Source of the DNA: Rhizobium sp. Pop5
Lineage (GTDB): Bacteria > Pseudomonadota > Alphaproteobacteria > Rhizobiales > Rhizobiaceae
Length of the DNA: 64,000 nucleotides
Assembly (NCBI RefSeq): GCF_024721175.1
Contig: NZ_CP099399.1
Span: forward strand, 186,001 to 250,000
Reading direction: 5' to 3'
Part shown: positions 54,060 to 63,159 of the stretch, in pieces
Layout of the letters: every line of letters begins with the position of its first letter
Numbering within the stretch: the first letter of the stretch is position 1
Notes under the pieces: generated by a model
What the model was told of the DNA's origin: nothing
Seen by the model: the letters and a program-made list of their open reading frames with translations, nothing else
Databases searched by the model: none
Position numbers and translations under genes: made by a program

Positions 54060-55609
54060 CAGTGATGCCCCGCCATATGGGCGCCGATCACGCCGATGTC
54101 GGCCGAGCGCGCCGGCGTCTCGTAGACCAGCCTGCCTTCGGAAATGACCATGATGCGATCGGACATCTCAAGCAGCTCGTCGAGGTCCTCGGAAAGCAGC
54201 AAAACCGCAGTTCCAGAATTGCGCGCCTTCATGATACGGGCTCGGATCTCGGCAACGGCGGAGAAATCGAGGCCGAAACATGGGTTCGAGACGATCAGCA
54301 GATCCACCTTGCCTGTGAGTTCGCGGGCAAGCACGGCGCGCTGCACGTTGCCGCCGGAAAGCGCGGCAATCGGCGAGGAAGACGAGGCGGTCTTCACCTT
54401 GAAGTCGGAAATCAACGCCGTGGCGCGCTTCCTCATCTTGCCCTTGTTCAGCCAGATCGCGTCCTTGCCGTCCACCTTGAGATCGAAGGTCCGAAAGGCG
54501 AGATTTTCGCTGACCGTCATGCGCGGGGCGCAGGCATTCTGCAGCGGTTCTTCGGGGATGAAGCGGACATTGTTCTTGCGGGTCTCGCGGCGGGTCGCGC
54601 CGTAGGCCTTACCTTTGACGCTGACGCGACCGGCATTGGTCGGCCGCTGGCCGGCAAGAATTTCCGTCAGCTCCTTCTGGCCATTGCCGGAGATGCCGGC
54701 AATGCCGACGATCTCGCCGGAGCGGACCATGAGATCGTCGATCTCGATGGTTTTGAGCCCGGAGCGATCCGGCGCCTTCACCTGTTCGACCTTAAGCACC
54801 GGCCCGGCGCTCTCGGAGACGGGAACACGGGTATCAAGTTCGGCGAGCTTGACGTCCCCGATCATCATCGCCGCCATATCTGCGGTGGAGAGCTCGCCGA
54901 CCTTGCCCGTGCCGACCAGCTTGCCGCGCCGGAGAATCGAGACGGCATCGGCGAATTTCGTCACCTCGTGGAACTTGTGGGAGATCATCAGCACGGTCAG
55001 TTCGCCACGCTCGGTCATTCCGCGCACGAGGCCGAGCATCTCGTCGGCTTCCGCGGGCGTCAGCACCGAGGTCGGCTCATCGAGGACGAGAAAGGAGCGG
55101 CCGAGATAGAGCTGCTTGACGATCTCCAGCTTCTGCTTCTCGCCGGCGGCAAGCTCGCTCACCGGCCGGTCGAGCGGAATCTTGAAGGGCATGCGCTCCA
55201 TGAAGGCGGAAAGATCCTTCCGCTCTTTGGCCCAGTTGATGATGGCGGGGACTTCCGCGCGGCTGATGACGAGGTTTTCGGCACCGGTCAACGAAGGAAC
55301 CAGCGTGAAGTGCTGATAGACCATGCCGAGGCCGTAGCTCGCCGCATCCTTGGGCGAGGCAATCGCCACTTCGCGGCCATCGACGGAGAGAGAACCTGAC
55401 GTGGCGTGATAGAAGCCCATGATGCATTTGACCAGCGTCGACTTGCCGGCGCCATTCTCGCCGAGCAGGGCGTGGAAGCTGCCGGGGGGCACTTTGATCG
55501 AGACATGGTCGAGTGCGGTGAAACCGCCAAAACGCATCGTCATGTCGATCGTGTCGATGCCGACGGCCTTGCCGGGTTGTGGGAGCGGGGTGTCGCGGAT
55601 CGTGCTCAT
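54059..55609 (-). CDS. ABC transporter ATPase, two-domain (Nup/Bmp-type)
   Basis: A 516-residue protein with two ABC domains, as in nucleoside and sugar importers. Domain 1 has [16 protein letters not shown], a degenerate signature [13 protein letters not shown] and [11 protein letters not shown]; domain 2 has [16 protein letters not shown] and signature [17 protein letters not shown] with NPCFGLDF for its Walker B. ATG 55609 overlaps the biuret hydrolase stop (ATGA). It powers the importer formed with the two permeases. Confidence 0.9.
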   Translation of the reverse strand: MSTIRDTPLPQPGKAVGIDTIDMTMRFGGFTALDHVSIKVPPGSFHALLGENGAGKSTLVKCIMGFYHATSGSLSVDGREVAIASPKDAASYGLGMVYQHFTLVPSLTGAENLVISRAEVPAIINWAKERKDLSAFMERMPFKIPLDRPVSELAAGEKQKLEIVKQLYLGRSFLVLDEPTSVLTPAEADEMLGLVRGMTERGELTVLMISHKFHEVTKFADAVSILRRGKLVGTGKVGELSTADMAAMMIGDVKLAELDTRVPVSESAGPVLKVEQVKAPDRSGLKTIEIDDLMVRSGEIVGIAGISGNGQKELTEILAGQRPTNAGRVSVKGKAYGATRRETRKNNVRFIPEEPLQNACAPRMTVSENLAFRTFDLKVDGKDAIWLNKGKMRKRATALISDFKVKTASSSSPIAALSGGNVQRAVLARELTGKVDLLIVSNPCFGLDFSAVAEIRARIMKARNSGTAVLLLSEDLDELLEMSDRIMVISEGRLVYETPARSADIGVIGAHMAGHH

Positions 55610-56307
55610 GGCAGCTGGCTCACGAGCGTTTTGGAATTGGAAACGGAGCCGAAGACGCCACCCTGCATTTTCACCATCTTGATCGCAGCGAGATGGTTCC
55701 CGTAATCGGTCGCGCCGCAGCAGTCCTCCAGAAGCAGGCATTCGAAGCCGCGATCATTCGCCTCGCGCATGGTGGTGGACACGCAGACATCAGTCGTGAT
55801 GCCGGTCAGGATGATGTTCTCGATACGCTTCTGGTTGAGGATCAGTTCCAGATCGGTGGCGCAGAAAGAGCCCTTGCCGGGCTTGTCGATGATGGTCTCG
55901 CCCTCGATCGGATAAAGCTCCGGAATGATGTCCCACCCCGGTTCGCCGCGAGTGAGGATGCGCCCGCAGGGGCCAGGATCGCCGATGCCTGCGCCGATAC
56001 GCTGCGAACGCCAGCGCTTATTGGCCGGCAGGTCGGCAAGATCGGGTCGATGACCCTCGCGGGTGTGGATGATGTGATAGCCCTTGGCGCGCATGGCGGT
56101 CAGAACGTTCTTGATCGGCTCGATGGGCGCCTGGACCAGCGAGAGGTCGTATCCCATGTGGTCGACATAGCCGCCCTTGCCGCAGAAATCCGTCTGCATA
56201 TCGATGATGATGAGAGCGGTATTGTCCGGACGCAGGGCGCCGTTATAAGGCCAGGCATAGGGATCGGCGTCGATATAGTGTCCTTTGGTTTCGACCATGG
56301 CGTCCAT
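55606..56307 (-). CDS. biuH: Biuret hydrolase
   Basis: A 233-residue isochorismatase-fold amidohydrolase ([17 protein letters not shown] start). Counting from the start, Asp36 (IIIDMQTDF), Lys142 (DKPGKGSF), Cys175 (GITTDVCV) and Gln215 (KMQGGVFG) fall on the active-site positions I recall for BiuH of R. leguminosarum bv. viciae 3841, which splits biuret to allophanate and ammonia. No allophanate hydrolase or cyanuric acid hydrolase is in the window. It lies between a permease and the ATPase gene of a Bmp-type importer, indicating uptake-linked use of biuret nitrogen. Confidence 0.85.
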   Translation of the reverse strand: MDAMVETKGHYIDADPYAWPYNGALRPDNTALIIIDMQTDFCGKGGYVDHMGYDLSLVQAPIEPIKNVLTAMRAKGYHIIHTREGHRPDLADLPANKRWRSQRIGAGIGDPGPCGRILTRGEPGWDIIPELYPIEGETIIDKPGKGSFCATDLELILNQKRIENIILTGITTDVCVSTTMREANDRGFECLLLEDCCGATDYGNHLAAIKMVKMQGGVFGSVSNSKTLVSQLP

Positions 56308-56397
56308 CGTCTTCTTCTCCTATTCACCCGCGGGTTTGAATGTTGTTCCGTCGGTTCGACCGCTTCAGTGCGAGGCTGGACAGCAGTTGCCACCTCC

Positions 56398-57324
56398 TCA
56401 TTTCGTCAGCGACAGCGCGCCCGGCGCACCGGCGAGCGAACGTGTCGGCGACGAGGTCGCGATCATGATGATGAGGGTGAGCACATAAGGGGCCGCATAG
56501 AAGAGGTAGTAGCCCTGGGTCACGCCGACCGATTGCAGCGCCGGCCCGAGCGCGCCGGCACCGCCGAAGAGCAGGGCGGCGAGGAAGCAGCCAACCGGGT
56601 TCCAGCGGGCGAAGATGACGAGTGCGACGGCCATCAGGCCTTGCCCGGAAGAAATGCCCTCGTTCCACGATCCCGGATAGTAAAGTGAGAGATAGGCGCC
56701 GCCGATTGCCGCCAGCGACCCGCCGACGGCCGTGGCAAGCAGACGCACCCGATCCGGGTTGATGCCCATGGCGCGGGCGGCATCCGTGCTGTCGCCGACC
56801 ACGCGCAGCATGAGACCCACCCGCGTATTCCCGAAGGCCCACCGGAGGGCGAAGGCAAACAGGGCGCCGAGGATGAAGAGCACATTGATGTTCAGCGCCG
56901 CCTGGATTTGCGGCATGCTCGACCAGAAACCGAAGGGGATCGCAGGCAGATGCGGCGCGGCCGGCTGAATGAAGGACTTGCCGAGGAAGAAGGCGAGGCC
57001 CAGGCCGAACTGCATCATCGCAATGCCGATCGCAATGTCGTTCACCTTCGGCCATTTGCAGATCCAGCCGTGAACGAGACCGAAGATGGCGCCGGTCGCC
57101 ATGGCGGCAAGCACGCCGAGCCAGGGCGAGTTGGTCATGACGGCAACGGCATAGGCCGTCATGGCGCCGAAGACGAGCGTGCCCTCCAGGCCGAGATTGA
57201 TGCGGCCGGAGCGTTCGGTGATCGTCTCGCCGAGGCTGACGAAGATGAAAGGGGTGGAGACGCGGATGGCGCCCGCCAGGATCGCGAGCGGCACGCCCCA
57301 GATGCCGATGCCCGTCTCTTCCAT
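56398..57324 (-). CDS. ABC transporter permease (NupC-like)
   Basis: A 308-residue inner-membrane permease with about 8-9 TM segments (STPFIFVSLGETITERSGRI, then INLGLEGTLVFGAMTAYAVA). The E-x-x-G-x-x-NLGLEG pattern is typical of the BmpA/nucleoside-type permeases. Its ATG overlaps the other permease's stop by one base (TGATG). The biuret hydrolase gene follows after 90 bases. Confidence 0.88.
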   Translation of the reverse strand: MEETGIGIWGVPLAILAGAIRVSTPFIFVSLGETITERSGRINLGLEGTLVFGAMTAYAVAVMTNSPWLGVLAAMATGAIFGLVHGWICKWPKVNDIAIGIAMMQFGLGLAFFLGKSFIQPAAPHLPAIPFGFWSSMPQIQAALNINVLFILGALFAFALRWAFGNTRVGLMLRVVGDSTDAARAMGINPDRVRLLATAVGGSLAAIGGAYLSLYYPGSWNEGISSGQGLMAVALVIFARWNPVGCFLAALLFGGAGALGPALQSVGVTQGYYLFYAAPYVLTLIIMIATSSPTRSLAGAPGALSLTK

Positions 57325-58454
57325 CAGAGGCTCCTTTTCCAGAGGTCGGGATTGAAGATCTTGAAGCGGCCGTAGAAGGTCTCGCAGAAGAGGATGACGA
57401 TGAAGAGCGTGCCCTGCAGCACCAGTACGGTAGCATCGGGCAGCCCCATGCGGCGCTGGATGAGGCCGCCGGAAGCATCGATGCCACCGAGCAGGATCGC
57501 GACCGGAATGATCGCCAGCGGATTGTGGCGGGCAAGGAAGGCGACGAGGATGCCGGTATAGCCATAACCCGCGGCGAGCGAGGCATTGGCGCTCCCCTGG
57601 ACGGCGACGACCTCGATCATGCCGGCAAGCCCGGCGAAGCTGCCGGCGATCGCGGTGAAGCCGGCGATCAGCCTGCCGACCGGCAAACCTTGGATCTGGG
57701 CGGCGCGCACATTGCCGCCGGCGATCCGTGCCGCAAAACCATAGCTCGTCACTTCGATCAGGATCCAGGAGAGGATGCAGGCGAGGATGCCGATCACAAG
57801 GCCCCAATGCACATCCATGCCGGGGATATTGCCGAGCATATAGTCGGCCGGCAGCGGCTTGGTCGAGGGTTTGTTGAGGCTGGCGGGATCGCGCAGCGGC
57901 CCCTCGACGAATTGGTTCATCAGGGCAATGGCGATATAGGAGAGCAGCAACGAAGAAATGGTCTCGTTGACACCGCGGTAGTGGCGCAGGAAGCCGGCAA
58001 GGCCGATCCAGGCGCCGCCGATCACCATGGCGGCGATCGCCATAAGAACAAGAGAGGGCAGAGCAGGCACCATTCCCACGAGCGGCATGGCCATGGCTGC
58101 GGCGGCAACGCCGCCCAGCACGACTGCTCCTTCCCCGCCGATGATGACGAGGCCGAGGCGGGCGGGCAGGGCGACGCAGAGCGCCGTCAGGAGAAGGGGT
58201 GCGGCGCGGCTTAAGCTGTTCTGTACGGAAAACCAGCTGCCGAAGCCGCCGGTGTACATGAGCTGGAAGAGCATGGCCGGCGATTTGCCGACAGCCAGGA
58301 TGAAGAGAGAGAAGAGCCCGAGACCGATCAGGATGGCCGCAAGGCCGATAACGATAGGTTCGGCCCTGCGCGCGGCCCATTCGAGCAGGGGACGCGGCGA
58401 GGCTGATTTGCCGGAAGCGACTGTTATTGCGGGATCATTGGCCTGAACGGACAT
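57324..58454 (-). CDS. ABC transporter permease (NupB-like)
   Basis: A 376-residue inner-membrane permease with about 9 TM segments. Family marks are PLLLTALCVALPARLGLVII (then GGEGA), VNETISSLLLSYIA, GNVRAAQIQGLP and AGYGYTGILVAFLARHNP. It pairs with the NupC-like permease; the pair and ATPase match the nucleoside-type importer NupABC. It starts 21 bases after the substrate-binding protein gene. Confidence 0.88.
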   Translation of the reverse strand: MSVQANDPAITVASGKSASPRPLLEWAARRAEPIVIGLAAILIGLGLFSLFILAVGKSPAMLFQLMYTGGFGSWFSVQNSLSRAAPLLLTALCVALPARLGLVIIGGEGAVVLGGVAAAAMAMPLVGMVPALPSLVLMAIAAMVIGGAWIGLAGFLRHYRGVNETISSLLLSYIAIALMNQFVEGPLRDPASLNKPSTKPLPADYMLGNIPGMDVHWGLVIGILACILSWILIEVTSYGFAARIAGGNVRAAQIQGLPVGRLIAGFTAIAGSFAGLAGMIEVVAVQGSANASLAAGYGYTGILVAFLARHNPLAIIPVAILLGGIDASGGLIQRRMGLPDATVLVLQGTLFIVILFCETFYGRFKIFNPDLWKRSL

Positions 58455-58475
58455 GGCGCCTCTCCCTGTTGTGGT

Positions 58476-59603
58476 TTACGCCGTGGATCCGACGACGCCC
58501 TCGACCAGATAGTTCATGCTTTCGAGCTCGATCGCGTCTTCGGCGTAGCTCTTGTCGGCCGCGACGACGGTGTTGCCCTTGTTGTCCTTTAGTGGCCCCT
58601 TGAAGACCGAGAAGCCGCCCTTCATCATCTCGGCATGTGTCGTTTCGAATGCCTTGCGGCCCGCCTCGGAAACGCCAGGGCCGAGTGCGCTCATCTTGAC
58701 GAAACCGTCCTTGAGGCCGCCGCGCACGAAGTTGCCGAGCTTTTCGCCGGCCTGGGCCTTTTTGACGAAGTCGCTATAGACGTTGCCCCAGGCCCATTCG
58801 GCGCCGGTGAGGTATTTCTCGGGCGCAAGCGGGCTCTGATTGGCGTGATAACCGCAGACGAAGGCACCGCGGCCGGCGGCCGTTTCGACCACCACCTTCG
58901 GGCTGTCGACATGGCAGGTGATGACGTCTGCACCCTGGTCGACCAGCGCGTTGGTGGCTTCCGCTTCCTTGACGGCAAGCGACCATTCGCCGGTGAAGAT
59001 CACCTGACAGGTGATGGTCGGATCGACGCTGCGCGCGCCGAGCAGGAAGGCATTGATGTTCTGCAGCACCTGCGGGATCGGCTTGGCGGCGACGAAACCT
59101 ATCTTCTTGCTCTTCGTCGCGTGACCGGCAGCGATGCCGTTCAGATATTGGCCCTGGAAAATATAGCCGAAATAGGAGCCGGTATTGGCCGGATGCTTGC
59201 CCTCCTGCCAGAGCCCGCCGCAATGGCGGAACTGGATGTCCGGATGTTTGGCGGCCATGGCCAGCATGTGCGGATCGAAATAGCCGAAGGAGGTCGGGAA
59301 GAGCAGCGTGGCGCCATCGAGATTGATCATCGATTCCATCGTCTTCTCAACATCGACCGTCTCGGGAACGTTCTCCTCTTCGACGACGGTAATCCCCGGC
59401 ATCGCCTTGACGGCAGCGGCGCCCTCGGCGTGCGCCTGGTTGTAGCCATAGTCGTCCTTGGGGCCGACATAGATGAAGCCGACGGTCAGAGCCGTCTGCG
59501 CAAGCGCGCGCGAGGAGAGGAGCCCAGGCGCCGCGCCGGCGAGAGCGGCAGCGGCAGAAGCCTGAAGGAAGTGGCGGCGTTTCATGGAAAGGAGTCTGGT
59601 CAT
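58476..59603 (-). CDS. BMP-family periplasmic substrate-binding protein
   Basis: A 375-residue binding protein. A Tat-type signal (MKRRHFLQASAAAALAGAA) is followed by GFIYVGPKDDYGYNQAHAEG, AKHPDIQFRHCGG and GYIFQGQYLNGIAAGHATKS, the pattern of the BMP/Med lipoprotein-like family that binds nucleosides and similar small ligands. GGGAG is eight bases before ATG 59603. It is the first gene of the importer-hydrolase operon and faces the GntR gene; its ligand may be biuret or triuret. Confidence 0.88.
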   Translation of the reverse strand: MTRLLSMKRRHFLQASAAAALAGAAPGLLSSRALAQTALTVGFIYVGPKDDYGYNQAHAEGAAAVKAMPGITVVEEENVPETVDVEKTMESMINLDGATLLFPTSFGYFDPHMLAMAAKHPDIQFRHCGGLWQEGKHPANTGSYFGYIFQGQYLNGIAAGHATKSKKIGFVAAKPIPQVLQNINAFLLGARSVDPTITCQVIFTGEWSLAVKEAEATNALVDQGADVITCHVDSPKVVVETAAGRGAFVCGYHANQSPLAPEKYLTGAEWAWGNVYSDFVKKAQAGEKLGNFVRGGLKDGFVKMSALGPGVSEAGRKAFETTHAEMMKGGFSVFKGPLKDNKGNTVVAADKSYAEDAIELESMNYLVEGVVGSTA

Positions 59604-59655
59604 CGGAATGCTCCCTTTACGGCGGTTTTAGCCGTTTTCAATTGGTTACAGAAAA

Positions 59656-59666
59656 GTGTATGCAAT
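59656..59666. promoter_or_regulatory. GntR box 1
   Basis: GTGTATGCAAT (reverse ATTGCATACAC) lies 53 bases upstream of the importer start. It fits FCD-GntR operators of type ATTGnATnCAA. Near-copies lie at 59735 and 59908. Confidence 0.6.
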
Positions 59667-59734
59667 GGTTATGCCAGATTTTAGCGTATTGATTCTATGA
59701 GATAAAATTACGATCCTTGATCGGATGATGAAAG

Positions 59735-59745
59735 GTGCATGCAAT
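59735..59745. promoter_or_regulatory. GntR box 2
   Basis: GTGCATGCAAT, one base different from box 1, in the middle of the divergent region. Confidence 0.55.
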
Positions 59746-59907
59746 TTCATCTCGGAATTAGATCAAAAATTATGCATCGCCTACAAAACCATCTTATATT
59801 TGCGTTATAAGCTGGAGATGCAATATAAGGCGTCATTGAAATTGCATTTTTGCTAACTATATCAATTATATATACTGATATTTGACTTCGCTCAGCCGAA
59901 CGTGCAT

Positions 59908-59918
59908 GTGTATGCAAT
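59908..59918. promoter_or_regulatory. GntR box 3 at the regulator start
   Basis: GTGTATGCAAT, identical to box 1, overlapping the ATG chosen for the GntR gene. This suggests autoregulation by blocking initiation of transcription or translation. Confidence 0.6.
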
Positions 59919-60634
59919 CGAAACGACGTAGAATCATCCCCTTGAAGCAGGTCAGGCGCAGAGAGCTCATCAGGGCAGGAACCACCGTCGAACAGATGGT
60001 ACGGGCGATTGCCGATATGATCGTCACAGGGCAGACGCTGCCGGGCGAGAAGCTTGACGAAGTCTCGCTGGCCGCCCGCTTCGACGTGTCGCGCACACCC
60101 GTGCGTGAGGCCCTTCGTGAACTCGGGGCGATGGGGCTTGTCGACCGAGAGCCAAACCGCAGCGCCGTCGTCACCAACGTGACCGAAACCTATCTGCATT
60201 CGATGTTCGAGGCGATGGCGGAACTCGAAGCGATCTGCGCTAGGCTCTCTGCCGAGCGCATGACAGTCGATGAGCGGCGCACGCTGGAGCTGGAGCACAA
60301 GGCATCGATGAGGCTCGTGCATACCGGCGCGGAAGAGGAATATGCCGCGCACAATACCGAATTTCACACCCGCCTTTATCGCGGCGCGCACAACGATCAT
60401 GTTTTCGAGATGGTGACCCAGACGCGGGCGCGGCTGGCGCCCTTTCGGCGGGCGCAGTTCCGTCTGCCCGGACGCCTGGCAAAATCCTATGAGGAACACG
60501 ACCGGATCGTGACCGCGATCATGCGGGCGGATGGCGCCGCCGCTGCTCAGGCGGCTTATTCCCATGTGGAGATGGTCAGCGACGCCAGCGCGGTGTTTGC
60601 AGCCGCCGGGGAGCCGGGCGCGCACGATGCCTGA
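59912..60634 (+). CDS. GntR-family regulator, FCD class
   Basis: A 240-residue regulator. The N-terminal winged helix reads LPGEKLDEVSLAARFDVSRT then PVREALRELGAMGLV; the all-helical FCD domain follows with the metal-ligand-type pattern HNTEFHTRLYRGAHN and a His in AAYSHVEMV. No start has a clear ribosome site; ATG 59912 (or 59906) is chosen, with TTG 59882 upstream. It is divergent from the importer-hydrolase operon and upstream of ridA, and three similar boxes flank it, so it likely controls the cluster. Confidence 0.87.
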   Translation: MQSKRRRIIPLKQVRRRELIRAGTTVEQMVRAIADMIVTGQTLPGEKLDEVSLAARFDVSRTPVREALRELGAMGLVDREPNRSAVVTNVTETYLHSMFEAMAELEAICARLSAERMTVDERRTLELEHKASMRLVHTGAEEEYAAHNTEFHTRLYRGAHNDHVFEMVTQTRARLAPFRRAQFRLPGRLAKSYEEHDRIVTAIMRADGAAAAQAAYSHVEMVSDASAVFAAAGEPGAHDA

Positions 60635-60759
60635 AATCCGGCGCCTCGGGTCCGCTGGAAGAAAGCCACGACGAAGAAACTGCTATCCACCCATTTCCGC
60701 TCTTGTTATCCAACAGGATGGAATGACGCGTCGTGTTCCGCTTAGAGTAGGAAATGCCG

Positions 60760-61149
60760 ATGAAGAAGATTTTCAATCCGCCCTCAGTCCGCCGTCCGTT
60801 CGGAAATTATAATCATGGGTTGCTGGTGCCGCCGGGCGCTTCGCTGCTCGTCACCTCAGGTCAGCTCGGCATTGGTCTCGACGACGAGGTGCCGGAGGAT
60901 GTTGGCAAGCAGGCCGAGCTATGCTTCGAAGCGATCAAAGCCATTCTTGCCGATGCGGAGATGAGTTTTGCGGACGTCATCCGCATTTCCGGCTTCGTCA
61001 CGAAACGGGAGGATTTCCCATCCTACATGGCGGTGCGCGATCGGTATACGCTGGACCCCAAGCCCGTCTCGACGTTGATCATCGTCGGCGGTTTCACCCG
61101 GCCGGAATTCCTCGTCGAGGTCGAAGTCACGGCCGCCAAAGTATTGTGA
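60760..61149 (+). CDS. RidA/YjgF-family protein
   Basis: A 129-residue protein of the RidA fold: LVTSGQLGIGLDDEVPEDVG, then RISGFVTKREDFPSYMAVRD and the conserved Arg and Glu in TRPEFLVEVEVTAA. ATG 60760 has AGGA seven bases upstream; ATG 60754 is too close to it. Members deaminate reactive enamines/imines or hydrolyse aminoacrylate peracid (RutC). It follows GntR by 125 bases. The role in this cluster is not settled. Confidence 0.85.
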   Translation: MKKIFNPPSVRRPFGNYNHGLLVPPGASLLVTSGQLGIGLDDEVPEDVGKQAELCFEAIKAILADAEMSFADVIRISGFVTKREDFPSYMAVRDRYTLDPKPVSTLIIVGGFTRPEFLVEVEVTAAKVL

Positions 61150-61170
61150 TGTCCGGTGGCGCGATGCGCT

Positions 61171-61752
61171 TCAGAAATTTTCCATCGATGTCTTCACCTT
61201 CGCCAGAAAACGCGCTCGCGTTTCGGGCGTACAGCTGTTCATGTCGTAATGAGCAAGGAAGGTGACCGGGCGCAGCGGATTGATCTGCGCCCTCAAAACC
61301 CGCTTGACGATCTTCTTTGGCGGGTTGCCGGCCGCGAAGGCGCGGAATGGCGTTGCTCCATAAGTCAGCACGGCCGCGAGCTTCCTGATATGGCGTAGCC
61401 GCGATTCCACCTTGCCGTCGACGAGTTCGAAGGAGACGCCCGGAAGCCAGACGCGGTCGAAATAGCCCTTCAATATAGCCGGGAAACCGAAATTCCAGAT
61501 CGGCGTGACGAGCACCAGCCCTTCGGCCCGCTTCAGCCGCTCGACATACGATGTCACCAGTTCGGTGTTGCCGGGATAGTCATGATAGGCGAGCCGGTCG
61601 CGCCGGGAGAGTATGGGGTCGAAATCTTCGGCATAGAGATCGCATGCATCTACCTCGTGGCCGGCCCTTTGCAGGCTTTCCAGCGTCTGTCTGTAGAGCG
61701 CCTTGCCGTAGCTTTCCTCCACCGGATGCGAATGCAGCACGAGAACTCTCAT
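61171..61752 (-). CDS. Flavodoxin-fold NAD(P)H oxidoreductase
   Basis: A 193-residue protein of the NQO1/KefF/MdaB family: LVLHSHPVEESYGKALYRQT, with FMN-binding TPIWNFGFPAILKGYFDRVW and a C-terminal helix. It starts within the FAD oxidase stop (ATGA overlap), so the two are coupled. It may regenerate reduced flavin or detoxify quinones or electrophiles of the pathway. Substrate unknown. Confidence 0.83.
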   Translation of the reverse strand: MRVLVLHSHPVEESYGKALYRQTLESLQRAGHEVDACDLYAEDFDPILSRRDRLAYHDYPGNTELVTSYVERLKRAEGLVLVTPIWNFGFPAILKGYFDRVWLPGVSFELVDGKVESRLRHIRKLAAVLTYGATPFRAFAAGNPPKKIVKRVLRAQINPLRPVTFLAHYDMNSCTPETRARFLAKVKTSMENF

Positions 61753-63158
61753 GAGGCCTCCATGACGCTCGCAAGGCCGGGGAAGAGATAGTTCTTGCCG
61801 GCATTGAAATCGAAGTCGGGGTTCTCCCAGGCGATCATCTTGCCCGGGTTCAGAAGCCCCTTCGGGTCAGTTTCGTGCTTGAAGGCGAGCTGCACCTTGT
61901 CGGTGCGCTTCATGCCGCCTTCCTCCAGCGTATAGCGATGCGGATTGAAGATCGGGCAGCCATGATCCTGGTGGATCCGGATGATCTCTTCGAGACGCTC
62001 CTCCGTGGTATAGCGCACCAGCGGCAGGCCGGAGCACTGGATCTGCCCGTCGAACTTGATGAATTCGAGATGCCCTGGCACCTCTTCGCCGAAGATCTCC
62101 ACCATCTTGGCGACCTTGGCCACGTGATCCGGGCCTGGATACTGGACCTGCAAATAGGTGAAGCCCGGATCGACTTTCAACGCGCGCAGCGTCGTGTGAT
62201 TCCAGGCAAGTTCATAGGCATGAGGGATGCCCTTCATGCTCTCGACCCTGTCGGAGCGGAAGATCACTTCGCCCTTGTGGGCTGAGGTGAAGGCGAGGAA
62301 GGCATCCATCGCATGCGGCGCGATCATCAGCACCACAACAGACTGTCCCTTGCGAATATAGGGCTTATGGCGGGTGAAATAGTCGTGCGGGATCGGCGCT
62401 GCGATCGGTGCGATCTCCTTGACGAGGATGCCGTTGCACTTGGCAAGCGCATCCGAAAAGCGCACGCAGGCCATGAAATCGTCGTAACCGACGAGAACAT
62501 CGACCCAGTCATAGGCAGGCGCCAGCGGCATTTCGATCTCGGTGATGACGCCGTTGGTGCCGTAGGCATGGCTCACCTTCTGCAGATCCCAGCCGGTGAG
62601 ATCGAGCACGCGCGGCTCGGCCTCCATGGTGACGACGCGAAGGCGCAGAATATTGCCGAGATCGCGCAAGCCACCCCAGGTGATCGAGCCGACGCCGCCG
62701 GAGCCGCCGGCAATGAAGCCGCCGACGGTCGCCATCTGCGCCGTCGAGGGATGGAACCGAAGCTCCTGGCCGGAATGAGCCTTGGTCTGCTTGTCGAGCT
62801 GGGCAATGATGATACCCGGCTCGCAGACCACCCGGCCGGGATGGATTTCCTTGATCTTATCCATGGCTGCAAGGTTCAGCACGATCCCGCCGGAAAGCGG
62901 CATCGCCTGACCGTAATTGCCGGTGCCGCCGCCGCGCGGCGTGACCGGCACGCCATGCGCGAAGGCGACCTTTAGCGTCCGGATGACCTCTTCTTCGTTT
63001 GTCGGCGTGACGACGAGATCGGCCGTCACATTGTCGAGCTGCGCCTTCAGTATCGGCGAATACCAGTAGAAATCGCGGCTCTTCTGGCGCACCAGCGCCG
63101 GATTATCCTCGATGGCGATGCCTTCGAGTTCTTTCTTGATCGTCTGATAATTCGGCAT
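61749..63158 (-). CDS. FAD-linked oxidase (GlcD/D-lactate dehydrogenase-like)
   Basis: A 469-residue enzyme of the VAO/PCMH flavoprotein fold. The FAD-binding part reads VTPRGGGTGNYGQAMPLSGG and AQMATVGGFIAGGSGGVGS; the C-terminal cap has the histidine-containing FNPHRYTLEEGGMKRTD. ATG 63158 (GGAG upstream) follows the amidohydrolase stop by one base; the frame to 63188 is within the upstream gene. It probably oxidises a hydroxy or amino compound, but the substrate is unknown. Confidence 0.83.
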   Translation of the reverse strand: MPNYQTIKKELEGIAIEDNPALVRQKSRDFYWYSPILKAQLDNVTADLVVTPTNEEEVIRTLKVAFAHGVPVTPRGGGTGNYGQAMPLSGGIVLNLAAMDKIKEIHPGRVVCEPGIIIAQLDKQTKAHSGQELRFHPSTAQMATVGGFIAGGSGGVGSITWGGLRDLGNILRLRVVTMEAEPRVLDLTGWDLQKVSHAYGTNGVITEIEMPLAPAYDWVDVLVGYDDFMACVRFSDALAKCNGILVKEIAPIAAPIPHDYFTRHKPYIRKGQSVVVLMIAPHAMDAFLAFTSAHKGEVIFRSDRVESMKGIPHAYELAWNHTTLRALKVDPGFTYLQVQYPGPDHVAKVAKMVEIFGEEVPGHLEFIKFDGQIQCSGLPLVRYTTEERLEEIIRIHQDHGCPIFNPHRYTLEEGGMKRTDKVQLAFKHETDPKGLLNPGKMIAWENPDFDFNAGKNYLFPGLASVMEAS

Positions 63159-63159
63159 G

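Noticed and set aside
54062..55399. 445-codon plus-strand open frame
   Set aside because: Antisense to the ABC ATPase.
56398..58380. 660-codon minus-strand frame suggesting a large fused permease
   Set aside because: Its first half is the out-of-frame NupB-like permease; only the part from 57324 is the NupC-like permease with its own ATG. No fusion.
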